Shown here piece after piece: positions 35,670 to 43,918 of a stretch of DNA of 64,000 nucleotides. The position numbers and the translations under genes were made by a program. How positions within the stretch are numbered: position 1 is the first letter of the stretch; every line of letters starts with the position of its first letter. The notes under the pieces are model-generated. The model made no database searches and was not told the DNA's origin. It saw nothing but the letters and a program-made list of their open reading frames with translations. Origin of the DNA: Aquabacterium sp. (GTDB lineage Bacteria > Pseudomonadota > Gammaproteobacteria > Burkholderiales > Burkholderiaceae_C); assembly GCA_030654395.1 (NCBI GenBank), contig JAURXM010000132.1:434001-498000 (forward strand). The letters run 5' to 3'.

Positions 35670-36766
35670 GTTGATGCCCGGATGTTGGTTGGTTCTTTTT
35701 TGGGGATTATTTTTGAGGTCGCATTTACCTGCCGAATACGATCAAGTGGCTTTTCGATAAACTTGTAAATGATATGGGAAAGAAGTAGGGTGATGGCGAC
35801 AGTAACAATAAAGCCAAATCCATGAGGTAAATTCAATGATTTTGAAACAAAAGCCAAAACCATGGCGTGGGTCATGTAAATAGGGTAGCTAAGTTGCCCT
35901 AAGTAAGATTCGAAATCAGAAGAGAGTTTTTTGAAAATGATAGGCAGGATTGCTGTTGTGTATATTGTTGCTATGGGATACCCGTAAAGTATTGCAAAAT
36001 CATTTGGGGTGCGTAATGCAATCGTAAATAGTGGAACAAACGCAAGTAAAATCATTGCAAAAAGCATGCTTCTTCTGGCTATCCAATCTTGGTATTTCTG
36101 ACCCAAGTGAAAAACCACCATTCCACCCAAAAAGAAGTGAATCAAAAGTGGGAAGAAGCGACGGCCCCATGAGTTGTAATCGACGCCTGAATGGATGGAA
36201 ATTTTATGTGCGCAGAATGACAATAGTGCAACGGAAATCAATATTGAGCGAGATTTGGTTAGTGCTGGTACAAATAGATAGAAGAGGATTTCAATTGAAA
36301 TTGACCAGGATTGTGGTGCCAAAAGAAATTGCCATGTCGGGGTTGCGCCACTTCCGGCAATCCCGTTGCTTTCTATGACGCCAGAAGATGTTAAGGATAG
36401 AAATGATGCCCATTCCTGTCCAATGGGCATGATGTTCATTCCTGCAAGAGCCCAGAATGTTGGCTCAGAGGTGTCTTTTAAATCCTGCCAATTTACAAAA
36501 TTAGTATCCGTTCCATACCCTGTTGTTAGAATTATAATAAATTGTATGGCTATAACTAGATAGTAGGTGGGTAGTAGTCTAATTAACCTGTTTGTGTAGA
36601 ATACAAATGGCCGGCCGTTGTATTTTTTTTCGTAAACCATAGCCATATAATACCCGGATATGGCAAAGAATATTTCCACGGCCAATCCTCCATTCACGAT
36701 GGAAAAAATGCCGGGTGCGTGGTGTATTAATACGCCAATCGCCAAAAAGAATCGCAAATATCCCAC
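35666..36766 (-). CDS. Acyltransferase family 3 membrane protein (low-GC gene)
   Basis: A 366-residue multi-spanning O-acyltransferase. The first helix has MGYLRFFLAIGVLIHHAPGI with the family His, and AVEIFFAISGYYMAMVYEKKY follows. Codon use and base composition are clearly AT-rich compared with most of the window, as in the next gene upstream, so this pair was probably acquired together. It likely adds acetyl groups to the polysaccharide. Confidence 0.83.
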   Translation of the reverse strand: MGYLRFFLAIGVLIHHAPGIFSIVNGGLAVEIFFAISGYYMAMVYEKKYNGRPFVFYTNRLIRLLPTYYLVIAIQFIIILTTGYGTDTNFVNWQDLKDTSEPTFWALAGMNIMPIGQEWASFLSLTSSGVIESNGIAGSGATPTWQFLLAPQSWSISIEILFYLFVPALTKSRSILISVALLSFCAHKISIHSGVDYNSWGRRFFPLLIHFFLGGMVVFHLGQKYQDWIARRSMLFAMILLAFVPLFTIALRTPNDFAILYGYPIATIYTTAILPIIFKKLSSDFESYLGQLSYPIYMTHAMVLAFVSKSLNLPHGFGFIVTVAITLLLSHIIYKFIEKPLDRIRQVNATSKIIPKKEPTNIRAST

Positions 36767-36770
36767 TTGA

Positions 36771-38165
36771 TCACTCGTTTATCTTGATGGTGTTTGTTGT
36801 TTTGTCGGCTTGACGCAAGAAACCTTGCAGAGAGCCTGAAAGCAAAAGAAGTAACATTAGTGAATCAATAATGTACGGCGTACATGAAACCTCTGTAAAT
36901 GACATTAAATATAAAAATATTCCGCAAGAAAGGATCATGCACTGCGTGGAGTATGACCCAAATTTTGATACTGTATCAATTCCTGTGCCAATTTCTTTCC
37001 ATAGAAAAAACCATGAGATAAGTCCAATTAGTCCCATGTCTAGTAATATTTGAAGCGGTGCATTGTGAACTGTCGCTTGCCCTGTTCCAGGAGTGCTTCC
37101 AAATATCCAAGAGTAATTTCTTTCGGCGCCAGATGTAACTTGGCCATATGTCCCAAAGCCAATGAGGGCTGATTCTGGCTTACTAAAAACACCTTTCACC
37201 CCCTCGGACCAGATAACGTCTCTGCCGCTTGCAACTCCCAGGTTTCTTGAGGCTGCTCCATCTCTTGAAAGGGAGGTGATAAGACTTGTGCTGTTTAAAA
37301 AATCAATAACTGGTGGTGCGGCAAACGGTAGAAGGCTTGATGCAAAAAATAAGGAAATGAAGGTTTTTTTTGCAATAAATTTTCTCTTAACCAGAGCTGA
37401 TAGTGCAATTGCAATTACTGTCATGATGATTGCGCCTCTGGAATCCGATAATATCAGTCCGGTCGTTCCTATGGCTATTTCAATTGCGATAATAAATTTA
37501 CCCCAATTGCTTATTGTGATCATGATTGTTTGTAGCGCTATAACAGTGGCTATGCCGGAAAATATAGAAAAGTGATTTAGTCCCGCAGCAAATGGGAATG
37601 CGACTCGGGGAGCGCTAATGCCTATTGAGGCTAAAATTGAGTTATCACCTGCATTCATCACTGCGTCTTGCCACGTGTTGCCATGAACGCCTAGGGCCCA
37701 GCCCGCTATATTTAATAAAATGTAGGTGCAAGCGCCTGCTGAAAATGCTTGCACTAGACGCAACCTCTGGCGCTCTGTGCTTGTCATAGCGAAGCAAATA
37801 TATCCCACAACGTAACATATCGAAAGCAGTGCAAATAAGCCGACGAAAGAAAATGGTTTGGATTGCTCTGAATAAATTCCTCGCATCTCTGCAGAAATGC
37901 ATGCTGCAATATAAATAAGTGTGTACTTTGTGTTGTTTCCTTTAAGTGTTGCAATGTCTCCGAATATTCGAGATATTAATTTTGTTTGTTGTATAGAGCC
38001 TGCTGATTTGAGTATCAGGAAAGGTGTCGTTAACGCTAATATTATTAGAGTTATGGCAATTCTTGATGCGCCCTCTCCGGCAATTTGTGGTAAATGGCAA
38101 ATTATCGGAATCAAAAAATACAGTAATGTGGCAGTGTGCTGATAATTTTTTGTGGTGTTCTGCAT
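36771..38165 (-). CDS. Wzy/O-antigen-ligase-like membrane protein (low-GC gene)
   Basis: A 464-residue protein with about 11 transmembrane segments and a long hydrophilic loop around residues 320-385 (SLSRDGAASRNLGVASGRD through TSGAERNYSWIFGSTPGTG and ATVHNAPLQILLDMGLIG). This arrangement with an H-N-A-x-L/H motif is typical of Wzy_C/O-antigen ligase proteins. It likely polymerises repeat units in the periplasm or transfers glycan to an acceptor. The start MQNTTKNYQH at 38165 is preferred over an upstream in-frame ATG inside the next gene. Strongly AT-rich. Confidence 0.8.
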   Translation of the reverse strand: MQNTTKNYQHTATLLYFLIPIICHLPQIAGEGASRIAITLIILALTTPFLILKSAGSIQQTKLISRIFGDIATLKGNNTKYTLIYIAACISAEMRGIYSEQSKPFSFVGLFALLSICYVVGYICFAMTSTERQRLRLVQAFSAGACTYILLNIAGWALGVHGNTWQDAVMNAGDNSILASIGISAPRVAFPFAAGLNHFSIFSGIATVIALQTIMITISNWGKFIIAIEIAIGTTGLILSDSRGAIIMTVIAIALSALVKRKFIAKKTFISLFFASSLLPFAAPPVIDFLNSTSLITSLSRDGAASRNLGVASGRDVIWSEGVKGVFSKPESALIGFGTYGQVTSGAERNYSWIFGSTPGTGQATVHNAPLQILLDMGLIGLISWFFLWKEIGTGIDTVSKFGSYSTQCMILSCGIFLYLMSFTEVSCTPYIIDSLMLLLLLSGSLQGFLRQADKTTNTIKINE

Positions 38166-38178
38166 CAAGGGTATCCTG

Positions 38179-38979
38179 TTAACTGTTAATGTGCTGCTGT
38201 AGTTCTTTTCTTTCGAATATCTCCAGCTTCCCACCCTCAGTACAGTTATAAATCTTCCGCCCACTGCCTTCAAAAACCTCACGCGCCATCGTGTATGACA
38301 CCTCGCTTTGCAGCAAGTCCGGCAATTGCCACTTCACGCCGCCCGCGAAGTAATTGGGGTCAAAATGGCTGGCGTCCTTGTCGCCTGACACCACTGTTTT
38401 GTTGGCGGGGCCAGCTTGCGCAAAGTTGTGATCGCATCCAATCAGGGCGACTTCTTTAAAACCCATGTGGTAGGCCAATTGCAGGGCCACATAGGTCACG
38501 GTGAAGCCTTCAAAAATGCTCATGCTCACATCACGCGCAAACTTTTGCTGCATAGCAGGGTATAAAAAACTGATGTTTTTGCGCGGCCTCACATGCGCCA
38601 TCGCCCCATTTTGTAAAAACAGGGGGATGTCGGTCTCGTTGAAAAACGGCGCGTTCTGCTCATTCACAAACGGGTTGACCGATGCAATGTACGTGGGCCT
38701 GAAGTCCGTCTTGTCAAACAACATGTTGATCTTGTTCAGGCCAAAGGTTTTGACGCCTTTGAGCAGTGACAGGTCAGCCTTGAGCAAACTGGGGCCGTTG
38801 CACAAGATCACGCACTTCTCACCTTGATGGATGTTGTGAAACGCCCTGAGCTTGCTGCGCGATGCCCATGACTCGGGTTGCATGTCCCACTTCAGGCGGC
38901 GCAGCACCTCGGCGGCAGCTGTGCGGTAGGGGTTGATCGTGGCGGTCTGCTCAAGCAGGGGGGAGATTTCGTTGCTCAT
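38179..38979 (-). CDS. DUF115/MptE-like protein, possible glycosyltransferase-fold enzyme
   Basis: A 266-residue cytoplasmic protein with the segment VILCNGPSLLK at about residues 57-67, then LNKINMLFDKTDFRPTYIAS and ALIGCDHNF. These are typical of DUF115 proteins (MptE-like, related to motility-associated glycosylation factors and in fold to CST-I type sialyltransferases). In a polysaccharide locus a role in transferring a CMP- or diphosphate-activated group is conceivable, and a CMP-sugar synthetase-like gene lies at 43200. Base composition is GC-rich again, unlike the gene downstream. I cannot assign a reaction. Confidence 0.7.
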   Translation of the reverse strand: MSNEISPLLEQTATINPYRTAAAEVLRRLKWDMQPESWASRSKLRAFHNIHQGEKCVILCNGPSLLKADLSLLKGVKTFGLNKINMLFDKTDFRPTYIASVNPFVNEQNAPFFNETDIPLFLQNGAMAHVRPRKNISFLYPAMQQKFARDVSMSIFEGFTVTYVALQLAYHMGFKEVALIGCDHNFAQAGPANKTVVSGDKDASHFDPNYFAGGVKWQLPDLLQSEVSYTMAREVFEGSGRKIYNCTEGGKLEIFERKELQQHINS

Positions 38980-38999
38980 TTTGGGGCTAGGCTTGGGTA

Positions 39000-39401
39000 T
39001 CAGTGCGAAACGCTATCGAGTGAAAATGTGCGCTCCGGGAAGTTGCGCAGCACTTTCTTGTCCATCGTGGCCAACTTGACCCCGAGTTTTTTCGCCAGCG
39101 CCACGAATTCACAGTCGTATGCCGAGCACTCACTGGCATTGACCAATTCCATCACGTCAAGGGAATCAATGTTGTACTCTCGTCCGCTGAGTAAATCCTC
39201 AGCTTCAAGTTGCAAGGCGTATGCCTGATCGAATGTCAGCGCGCCACGCCTCATGTGGCCCGTCAAAATGTTGCGGAACTCACTTCTCCAAAGCACTGGG
39301 GCAACCCAGTTAGCGTCTTGCGATAGAAGTTGTTCGGCTTGTATGGTGAAGTCGCCAGGCAAGTAGAGATAGGCAATGACGTTGGAAGCAACAACAATCA
39401 T
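39000..39401 (-). CDS. VapC-like PIN-domain toxin lacking the first catalytic Asp
   Basis: A 133-residue PIN-domain protein. PIN ribonucleases begin with an Asp near residue 5 (usually IVVDTNV); here the sequence is MIVVASNVIAY, with Ala5 encoded by GCT, one base away from GAT. The other acidic positions are kept: Glu41 (WRSEFRN), Asp96 (AYDCEF) and Asp114 (TMDKKVL). Loss of this Asp would be expected to destroy metal-dependent RNase activity, so the toxin may be inactive. It is coupled to its antitoxin by an ATGA overlap. Confidence 0.85.
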   Translation of the reverse strand: MIVVASNVIAYLYLPGDFTIQAEQLLSQDANWVAPVLWRSEFRNILTGHMRRGALTFDQAYALQLEAEDLLSGREYNIDSLDVMELVNASECSAYDCEFVALAKKLGVKLATMDKKVLRNFPERTFSLDSVSH

Positions 39402-39643
39402 GCAAGCCCCTCGTCACGCATCTGAATAATGTCATCGGCCTTGAAGCTTGTTGCTGGCAAGGCTTGGCGTAATTCACGCGCCCTAGCCAGACGGTCCTCC
39501 ATAGGCATTCGTTGTGGCAACAGCACCAATTCGAGACACACAAGTGCCTCGCTATTCAAGCTGCGTCGGTGAGCCTCTGCAGCAGCCTTTAAGCGCCCGT
39601 ACAGTTCGTTTGGGATGTTTTTCAGGGTCAATGTTGTGGCCAT
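39398..39643 (-). CDS. FitA/VapB-like ribbon-helix-helix antitoxin
   Basis: An 81-residue protein with an N-terminal ribbon-helix-helix domain (MATTLTLKNIPNELYGRLKAAAEAH, then RSLNSEAL) and a C-terminal acidic toxin-binding part (PATSFKADDIIQMRDEGLA). It would bind the PIN protein and its own promoter. The ATG at 39643 is favoured; an in-frame ATG 54 bp upstream gives no family-like residues. The 140-bp gap before the opposite-strand addiction gene probably contains its promoter. Confidence 0.83.
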   Translation of the reverse strand: MATTLTLKNIPNELYGRLKAAAEAHRRSLNSEALVCLELVLLPQRMPMEDRLARARELRQALPATSFKADDIIQMRDEGLA

Positions 39644-39783
39644 GGCGCGCTCCAACCGTAATGGAACCATTTTGGTTTTGTTGGGCTGATTTGTCAATCG
39701 AAGGTCAATTGCTTACGCTGTGCCAAATAGACTTGGCCTGTGGCAAGCTGCGACTGGGGCAAAAATACGTCCTTGGAGAAAGC

Positions 39784-40041
39784 ATGAGTACAAATCTTGA
39801 AGCAATCGAAGCGGAAGCCCTGAAGCTAGCCCCTTCTGATCGCTCCCATCTGCTAGAAAAATTGATTGCGAGCCTTGATCTTGACCCTGAGGTTGAGGCG
39901 GCTTGGACATTGGAAGCGGACAGGCGCGAAGCTGAGATTGAATCAGGTGAGTCTGTTGCCGTTTCTGGGCCCGAAGTAGTCGCCCGACTTGTAGTTCGTC
40001 ATCAGCATCGAAAACCAGGATTTGGAAACAACCGTCAGTAG
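39784..40041 (+). pseudogene. Addiction-module antitoxin apparently fused to the tail of its toxin
   Basis: An 85-residue frame. Residues 1-69 match the addiction-module antitoxin family (TIGR02574-like: EAIEAEALKLAPSDRSHLLEKL, DPEVEAAWTLEADRREAEIE, PEVVARL). The usual family member ends soon after this point. Here the final residues VVRHQHRKPGFGNN resemble the very end of RelE/ParE toxins, which typically close with VVHQHRKPGYW. The simplest reading is an internal deletion joining the antitoxin to the last codons of the neighbouring toxin gene. The toxin body is missing. Confidence 0.65.
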
Positions 40042-40059
40042 CACGTGTTTTGGACCTGT

Positions 40060-41490
40060 TCAACGTTGGCTGATGATCAGGCCGCCCATCACGAGCAATT
40101 GCACGATGGCGGGCGGCAGGGATGCCCCGCTCTCAAACCGGAGCAAGGCGAGTTTGTAGGTGGTGGATGTTTTGTACATCGCAAACACGGTGTAGAACAA
40201 GCCGTAGGCCGCCAGCATCGCGATAGGGAAGGCTGCAATGCCTTGCGATGGGTATAGCCCATAGGCCAAGGCCAGCATGATGCAACCTGTGATGCCGTTG
40301 GCGATGTGCCAGACGATGTGGTTGGTGACGCTGTAGAGCTGGATGTGCATGGCACCCACACGCTCCACAAAGAAGGCCAGCGATATCAGGCCCCATAAGG
40401 TGGGCGACACGAAATGCACTTTGCTGCCAATGAAGGCCAGCGCAGGGGCCATGGTCAGGGCCACGCCTATGGTGCCCAGCGTGAACACCCACGATGCCAT
40501 GGCCATGCCTTTGCGCGCCATGCGTGTCTGTGCGTCGAAGTTTTGCTGGGCATACAAAATGGTCATGGCAGGCAGCTTGCTATAGAAGGGTGCTTGCGAG
40601 AATTGACTGATCGTCGTGATGACGCGCAGTGCAAGCAAGTACGAGGCCACCTCAGCTGCCGACGCCAGTTGCCCATAGATCACGCCACTGACTTGGATGA
40701 TGCCTTGGCTCATGAGGATGCCGACACCGCTGCGCCAGGTGGCTGGCCACAAGGCTGCCAATACGGTGGGGTGTCGCTGGAGTGGGCAATCTTTCAGGCG
40801 TGGCTCGATGTGCAGGACGAGCCTGCGATTGCGCCACATGTTGAAGACCACCCAGGCTTGCCCAACGCACACCAGCATCAACAGGTCACCGCCCAGAGAC
40901 AGCACCAAGAAAGAGCTGCCGATTTGACCTAGCGCGGTCAGGATCTCCCACCTGCGCAGGGTGGCAATTTGATTGAAGCCTTGAATGGCCGATGAGTAGG
41001 CGTTGGCCCAGATAGCGGCCAAGGATGTCAGCAATATCACGCCCCAAGCCCACCAGCCTTGATCGGGCATCAACATTTGTGAGACCGGCTTGTTGATGGC
41101 CCATGTGCCGAGCACAGCCGTGGCAAGCAAAATGGCTACGCCGAACCGGGTGTAGAGCCATTGCAGGGTGCCGTATACAGCGCGAATGGTGGCGATGTCG
41201 GGCTCTGTGGCCTGGTCGCGCTTGATTTGCGCCATGGCCTTCAGGTCTTCAACCGTGGCGCCACCTAGTGCGTATGACAGCATGCGCGAGAAGGTGGGCG
41301 ATAGCCCAAAGTCCAGAATCAGCTGTAACGTCAAGATGGTGGCAAAGAGTTGCCAGACGGCAATGTCAGCCGCAGGGAACTTGACGAGCACCATCGGCAG
41401 CACCAGCGTGACGCCAAGCAGGCGTGCAGCTATGCTGCCCCAAGTCATCAGGGTAGGCGAGTGCCAAAGGCGCTGAGCAAAGGCCTTCAT
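40060..41490 (-). CDS. Wzx-like polysaccharide flippase
   Basis: A 476-residue MOP-superfamily transporter with about 12-14 transmembrane segments. The start MKAFAQRLWHSPTLMTWGSIAARLLGVTL is followed by paired helices typical of Wzx proteins. It would flip lipid-linked repeat units across the inner membrane and is the only flippase-like gene I see in the locus. It begins a minus-strand run reaching to xrtB's partner genes, with 18 bp to the SDR gene upstream. Confidence 0.85.
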   Translation of the reverse strand: MKAFAQRLWHSPTLMTWGSIAARLLGVTLVLPMVLVKFPAADIAVWQLFATILTLQLILDFGLSPTFSRMLSYALGGATVEDLKAMAQIKRDQATEPDIATIRAVYGTLQWLYTRFGVAILLATAVLGTWAINKPVSQMLMPDQGWWAWGVILLTSLAAIWANAYSSAIQGFNQIATLRRWEILTALGQIGSSFLVLSLGGDLLMLVCVGQAWVVFNMWRNRRLVLHIEPRLKDCPLQRHPTVLAALWPATWRSGVGILMSQGIIQVSGVIYGQLASAAEVASYLLALRVITTISQFSQAPFYSKLPAMTILYAQQNFDAQTRMARKGMAMASWVFTLGTIGVALTMAPALAFIGSKVHFVSPTLWGLISLAFFVERVGAMHIQLYSVTNHIVWHIANGITGCIMLALAYGLYPSQGIAAFPIAMLAAYGLFYTVFAMYKTSTTYKLALLRFESGASLPPAIVQLLVMGGLIISQR

Positions 41491-41508
41491 TTTTACTGCC
41501 GCTCGCGC

Positions 41509-42261
41509 TTAAACAGGGTCGTGCAAACGTGCACCAATGCCGCCGTCCAGCGCGATGCTGGCACCGGTCATGAAGCCCAGTTGGTCGTCGGCAAGCAAGA
41601 TGCAAGTGCGGGCCACTTCTTGTGGCTGGCCAATGCGGCCTACGGGGTGCATGTCGGCCAGTTGTTGGTAGGCCTCGGGCTTGCCGTCAAAGCCTGCCAC
41701 GAGCATGGGCGTGGCAATGGCCGCGGGGCATACGGCATTGACGCGCACGCGCGCGCCCAGCTCAACGGCCATGGCGCGCGTCATGCCCAGCAGGGCGGTT
41801 TTGCTGGTGGCGTAGGCCACAAACTCGGGTTTGGTCAATTGACCATGGATGCTGGCGATGTTGATCACGCTGCCCTTGGCCGCTTCTAACTGCGCCAGCA
41901 AGGCTTGTGTCAACAAGAAGGGCGCCATCACGTTGACGTTCTGCGTCTGCATCCAGTCAGCAGCGCTGAGTTGCTCAATGGGCTTGACCACTTGCCATGC
42001 GGCGTTGTTGATCAATACTTTGAGCTGGCCCTGCACCAATGCCTGAACGTGTTGCAGTGTGGTGTCGCGGTAGGCTGCGTCAGTGCACAGCTTGCCCAAG
42101 TCGGCGCTGATGTAATGCTGGGGCAGGGGGCCGGGGCCCGTGGCTGCTTCGGCCAAGTCCATGCCGATGACGGTATAGCCCGCATCGGCAAACGCCTGTA
42201 CCAATGCCCTGCCAATGCCGCCCAAGCAACCCGTGATCAGCGCCAGCTTGCTTGTGTTCAC
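41509..42261 (-). CDS. Short-chain dehydrogenase/reductase
   Basis: A 250-residue classical SDR. The cofactor motif TGCLGGIGRAL, the NNAAWQ segment, the catalytic Tyr-Lys pair in YATSK and the C-terminal SIALDGGIGARLHDP are present. It overlaps the 2-hydroxyacid dehydrogenase gene by 4 bp, and the two together with the CMP-sugar synthetase-like gene look like one metabolic module. The substrate is unknown; a keto- or hydroxy-sugar acid is likely given the neighbours. Confidence 0.85.
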   Translation of the reverse strand: MNTSKLALITGCLGGIGRALVQAFADAGYTVIGMDLAEAATGPGPLPQHYISADLGKLCTDAAYRDTTLQHVQALVQGQLKVLINNAAWQVVKPIEQLSAADWMQTQNVNVMAPFLLTQALLAQLEAAKGSVINIASIHGQLTKPEFVAYATSKTALLGMTRAMAVELGARVRVNAVCPAAIATPMLVAGFDGKPEAYQQLADMHPVGRIGQPQEVARTCILLADDQLGFMTGASIALDGGIGARLHDPV

Positions 42262-43196
42262 GCCTTGATACCGAGGAAGCCGAACAGCAAGTCAATGGCA
42301 CGGTGGCTGGCACGCACGACGCCATCAGACGTGTTCGAGCCATTGTGCGAGCCTAGGATGCAGCGCTCAAAACCGCGCAGTGGCGAGTCCATGGGCAGGG
42401 GCTCGACCTCAAACACATCCAGCGCGGCTGAGTACACCTTGCCGCTGCGAATGGATTCAATCAAGTCCACCTCTTTGATCAGCGGGCCACGGGCCACGTT
42501 GACCACGCGCACGCCGTCCTTGGCCTTGGCCAGGGTGTCGGCATTGAGCATGTGGCGGTTCTTGTCATTGAGCGAGCAAGTGAAGACGATGAAGTCGCAC
42601 TCGCCAATGCGCTCAGGCCAAGCGGCCATTTGCACGGGCTCTACGCCAGCAGGGGCGGTGTCAAAGCCCGGGTCCCACGCGATGACGTTCATGTCATGCG
42701 CCAGCGCGCGCTTGGCCGTGTTGCGGCCGATGTCGCCCATGCCGATGACACCAATGGTGCGGCCGGATGTCGAGATGCCGCGTGGCTTAGGCCAGCCGCC
42801 TTCGCGGATGCTGCGGTCGATCAGGAAGGTCTCGCGCGCCAAGGCCAACACATACGACATGGCCACGTCGGCCACTTCGCCGCCAAACATATTGGGCGTG
42901 TTGATGATGGGGATGCCGAGGTCTTTGCAGGCAGCAAAGTCAACGTTGTCGACGCCGATGCCCCATTTGACGGCGGCTTTGAGCTGGCCTTGCTTGCCCG
43001 CTTCAAACACTTCGCGCGTGGCAGGGTCATCGCCAATGATCCAGCCATCGTGCTGAGGCACGAGCACTTTGAGTTCTTCAACCGTCAGCACTTGCACGAC
43101 CTTGGGTGTGGTGATCTCGACGCCGGCCTTGGCAAAAATGGGCCGGAACTCGTCGATCATGCGCAGCATGGGGGGGCAGGTGACCAAAATCTTCAT
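42258..43196 (-). CDS. D-isomer-specific 2-hydroxyacid dehydrogenase
   Basis: A 312-residue NAD-dependent dehydrogenase of the PGDH/GyaR type. The NAD motif TIGVIGMGDIGRNTAKRA, the catalytic Arg in VNVARGPLIKEVDL, the Glu in DVFEVEPLP and the His in ILGSHNGSNT are all visible. It is too short for a SerA with ACT domain. Placed between the SDR and the CMP-sugar synthetase-like gene with a 4-bp overlap and 3-bp spacing, it probably acts on a precursor of a nucleotide-activated acid rather than in serine synthesis. Confidence 0.87.
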   Translation of the reverse strand: MKILVTCPPMLRMIDEFRPIFAKAGVEITTPKVVQVLTVEELKVLVPQHDGWIIGDDPATREVFEAGKQGQLKAAVKWGIGVDNVDFAACKDLGIPIINTPNMFGGEVADVAMSYVLALARETFLIDRSIREGGWPKPRGISTSGRTIGVIGMGDIGRNTAKRALAHDMNVIAWDPGFDTAPAGVEPVQMAAWPERIGECDFIVFTCSLNDKNRHMLNADTLAKAKDGVRVVNVARGPLIKEVDLIESIRSGKVYSAALDVFEVEPLPMDSPLRGFERCILGSHNGSNTSDGVVRASHRAIDLLFGFLGIKA

Positions 43197-43199
43197 GGC

Positions 43200-43898
43200 T
43201 CAGGCCCCCTTCTTGGCTACGTACATGGACATGGCTTCGGCCATTTCCCAGCTCTCGGCATCGTCAATGTCGATGGACTCTGTCTTGCGCTGCTCCAGCA
43301 TCACGGGCTTGAGGCCGATGCGGGCATTGGCAGCCTTGAAGCTCTCGCCACTGAACACAAAGAGGTTGGAGTTCTCTTCAAACCAAGGCTCCAGGTCTTG
43401 CGTGCGGATCAGGTTTTTGGGGTCGTGGTTCACGGCGCTCATGTCAGCGCGGTAAAAACGCGTCTGGTGCTTGTTGACCGTGAACACCGAATCGTGCGTG
43501 CCCGAAGCCATGCCTTGCGTTTGCAGCGCGATGGCCTGGCGCACGGTGTCTGCTGTGAGCAGTGGGTTGGTAGTGTGCGTCATGAGGTACATGTCGGCGG
43601 GCACGTTGGCCACGTCGTCGCCCAGCACGAGGTTCATGCTGACGAAATCACCGCAGATCTCGGGCTTGCGATCACGGATCATCACGCGTTCGCGGTCAAC
43701 CAAGCCGTTTGCAGCCAAGATGTGGCGTGCATCGGTGTTGATGATGACTTGGTCGATCTCTTCAACGCTCAGCAAGGTGTCAAGCACCCATTGGAACAAG
43801 GGCTTGCCGTTGAACAGGCGGAAGTTCTTGCCTTTGACGCGCTCGCTGTTGGCCTTCATGGGCAACAGGGCCACGATGCGTGGTTTGGTGTTTGTCAT
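43200..43898 (-). CDS. Acylneuraminate cytidylyltransferase-like enzyme (CMP-sugar synthetase)
   Basis: A 232-residue cytidylyltransferase of the NeuA/KdsB superfamily. The nucleotide-binding start is IVALLPMKANSERVKGKNF, with the RVKGKN pattern, followed by MTHTTNPLLTADTVRQAI and FSGESFKAANARIG. Such enzymes activate nonulosonic acids, Kdo or related 2-keto acids with CTP. The protein differs from housekeeping KdsB. No sialic or legionaminic acid synthase (NeuB type) is present in the window, so the acid being activated is unclear. Confidence 0.83.
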   Translation of the reverse strand: MTNTKPRIVALLPMKANSERVKGKNFRLFNGKPLFQWVLDTLLSVEEIDQVIINTDARHILAANGLVDRERVMIRDRKPEICGDFVSMNLVLGDDVANVPADMYLMTHTTNPLLTADTVRQAIALQTQGMASGTHDSVFTVNKHQTRFYRADMSAVNHDPKNLIRTQDLEPWFEENSNLFVFSGESFKAANARIGLKPVMLEQRKTESIDIDDAESWEMAEAMSMYVAKKGA

Positions 43899-43918
43899 GG
43901 TGTTGTCTATTCAGTGGG

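Noticed and set aside
43200..43898. Housekeeping CMP-Kdo synthetase KdsB
   Set aside because: The N-terminal LPMKANSERVKGKNF pattern and the genomic setting fit acylneuraminate-type enzymes better, and the other Kdo genes are absent.
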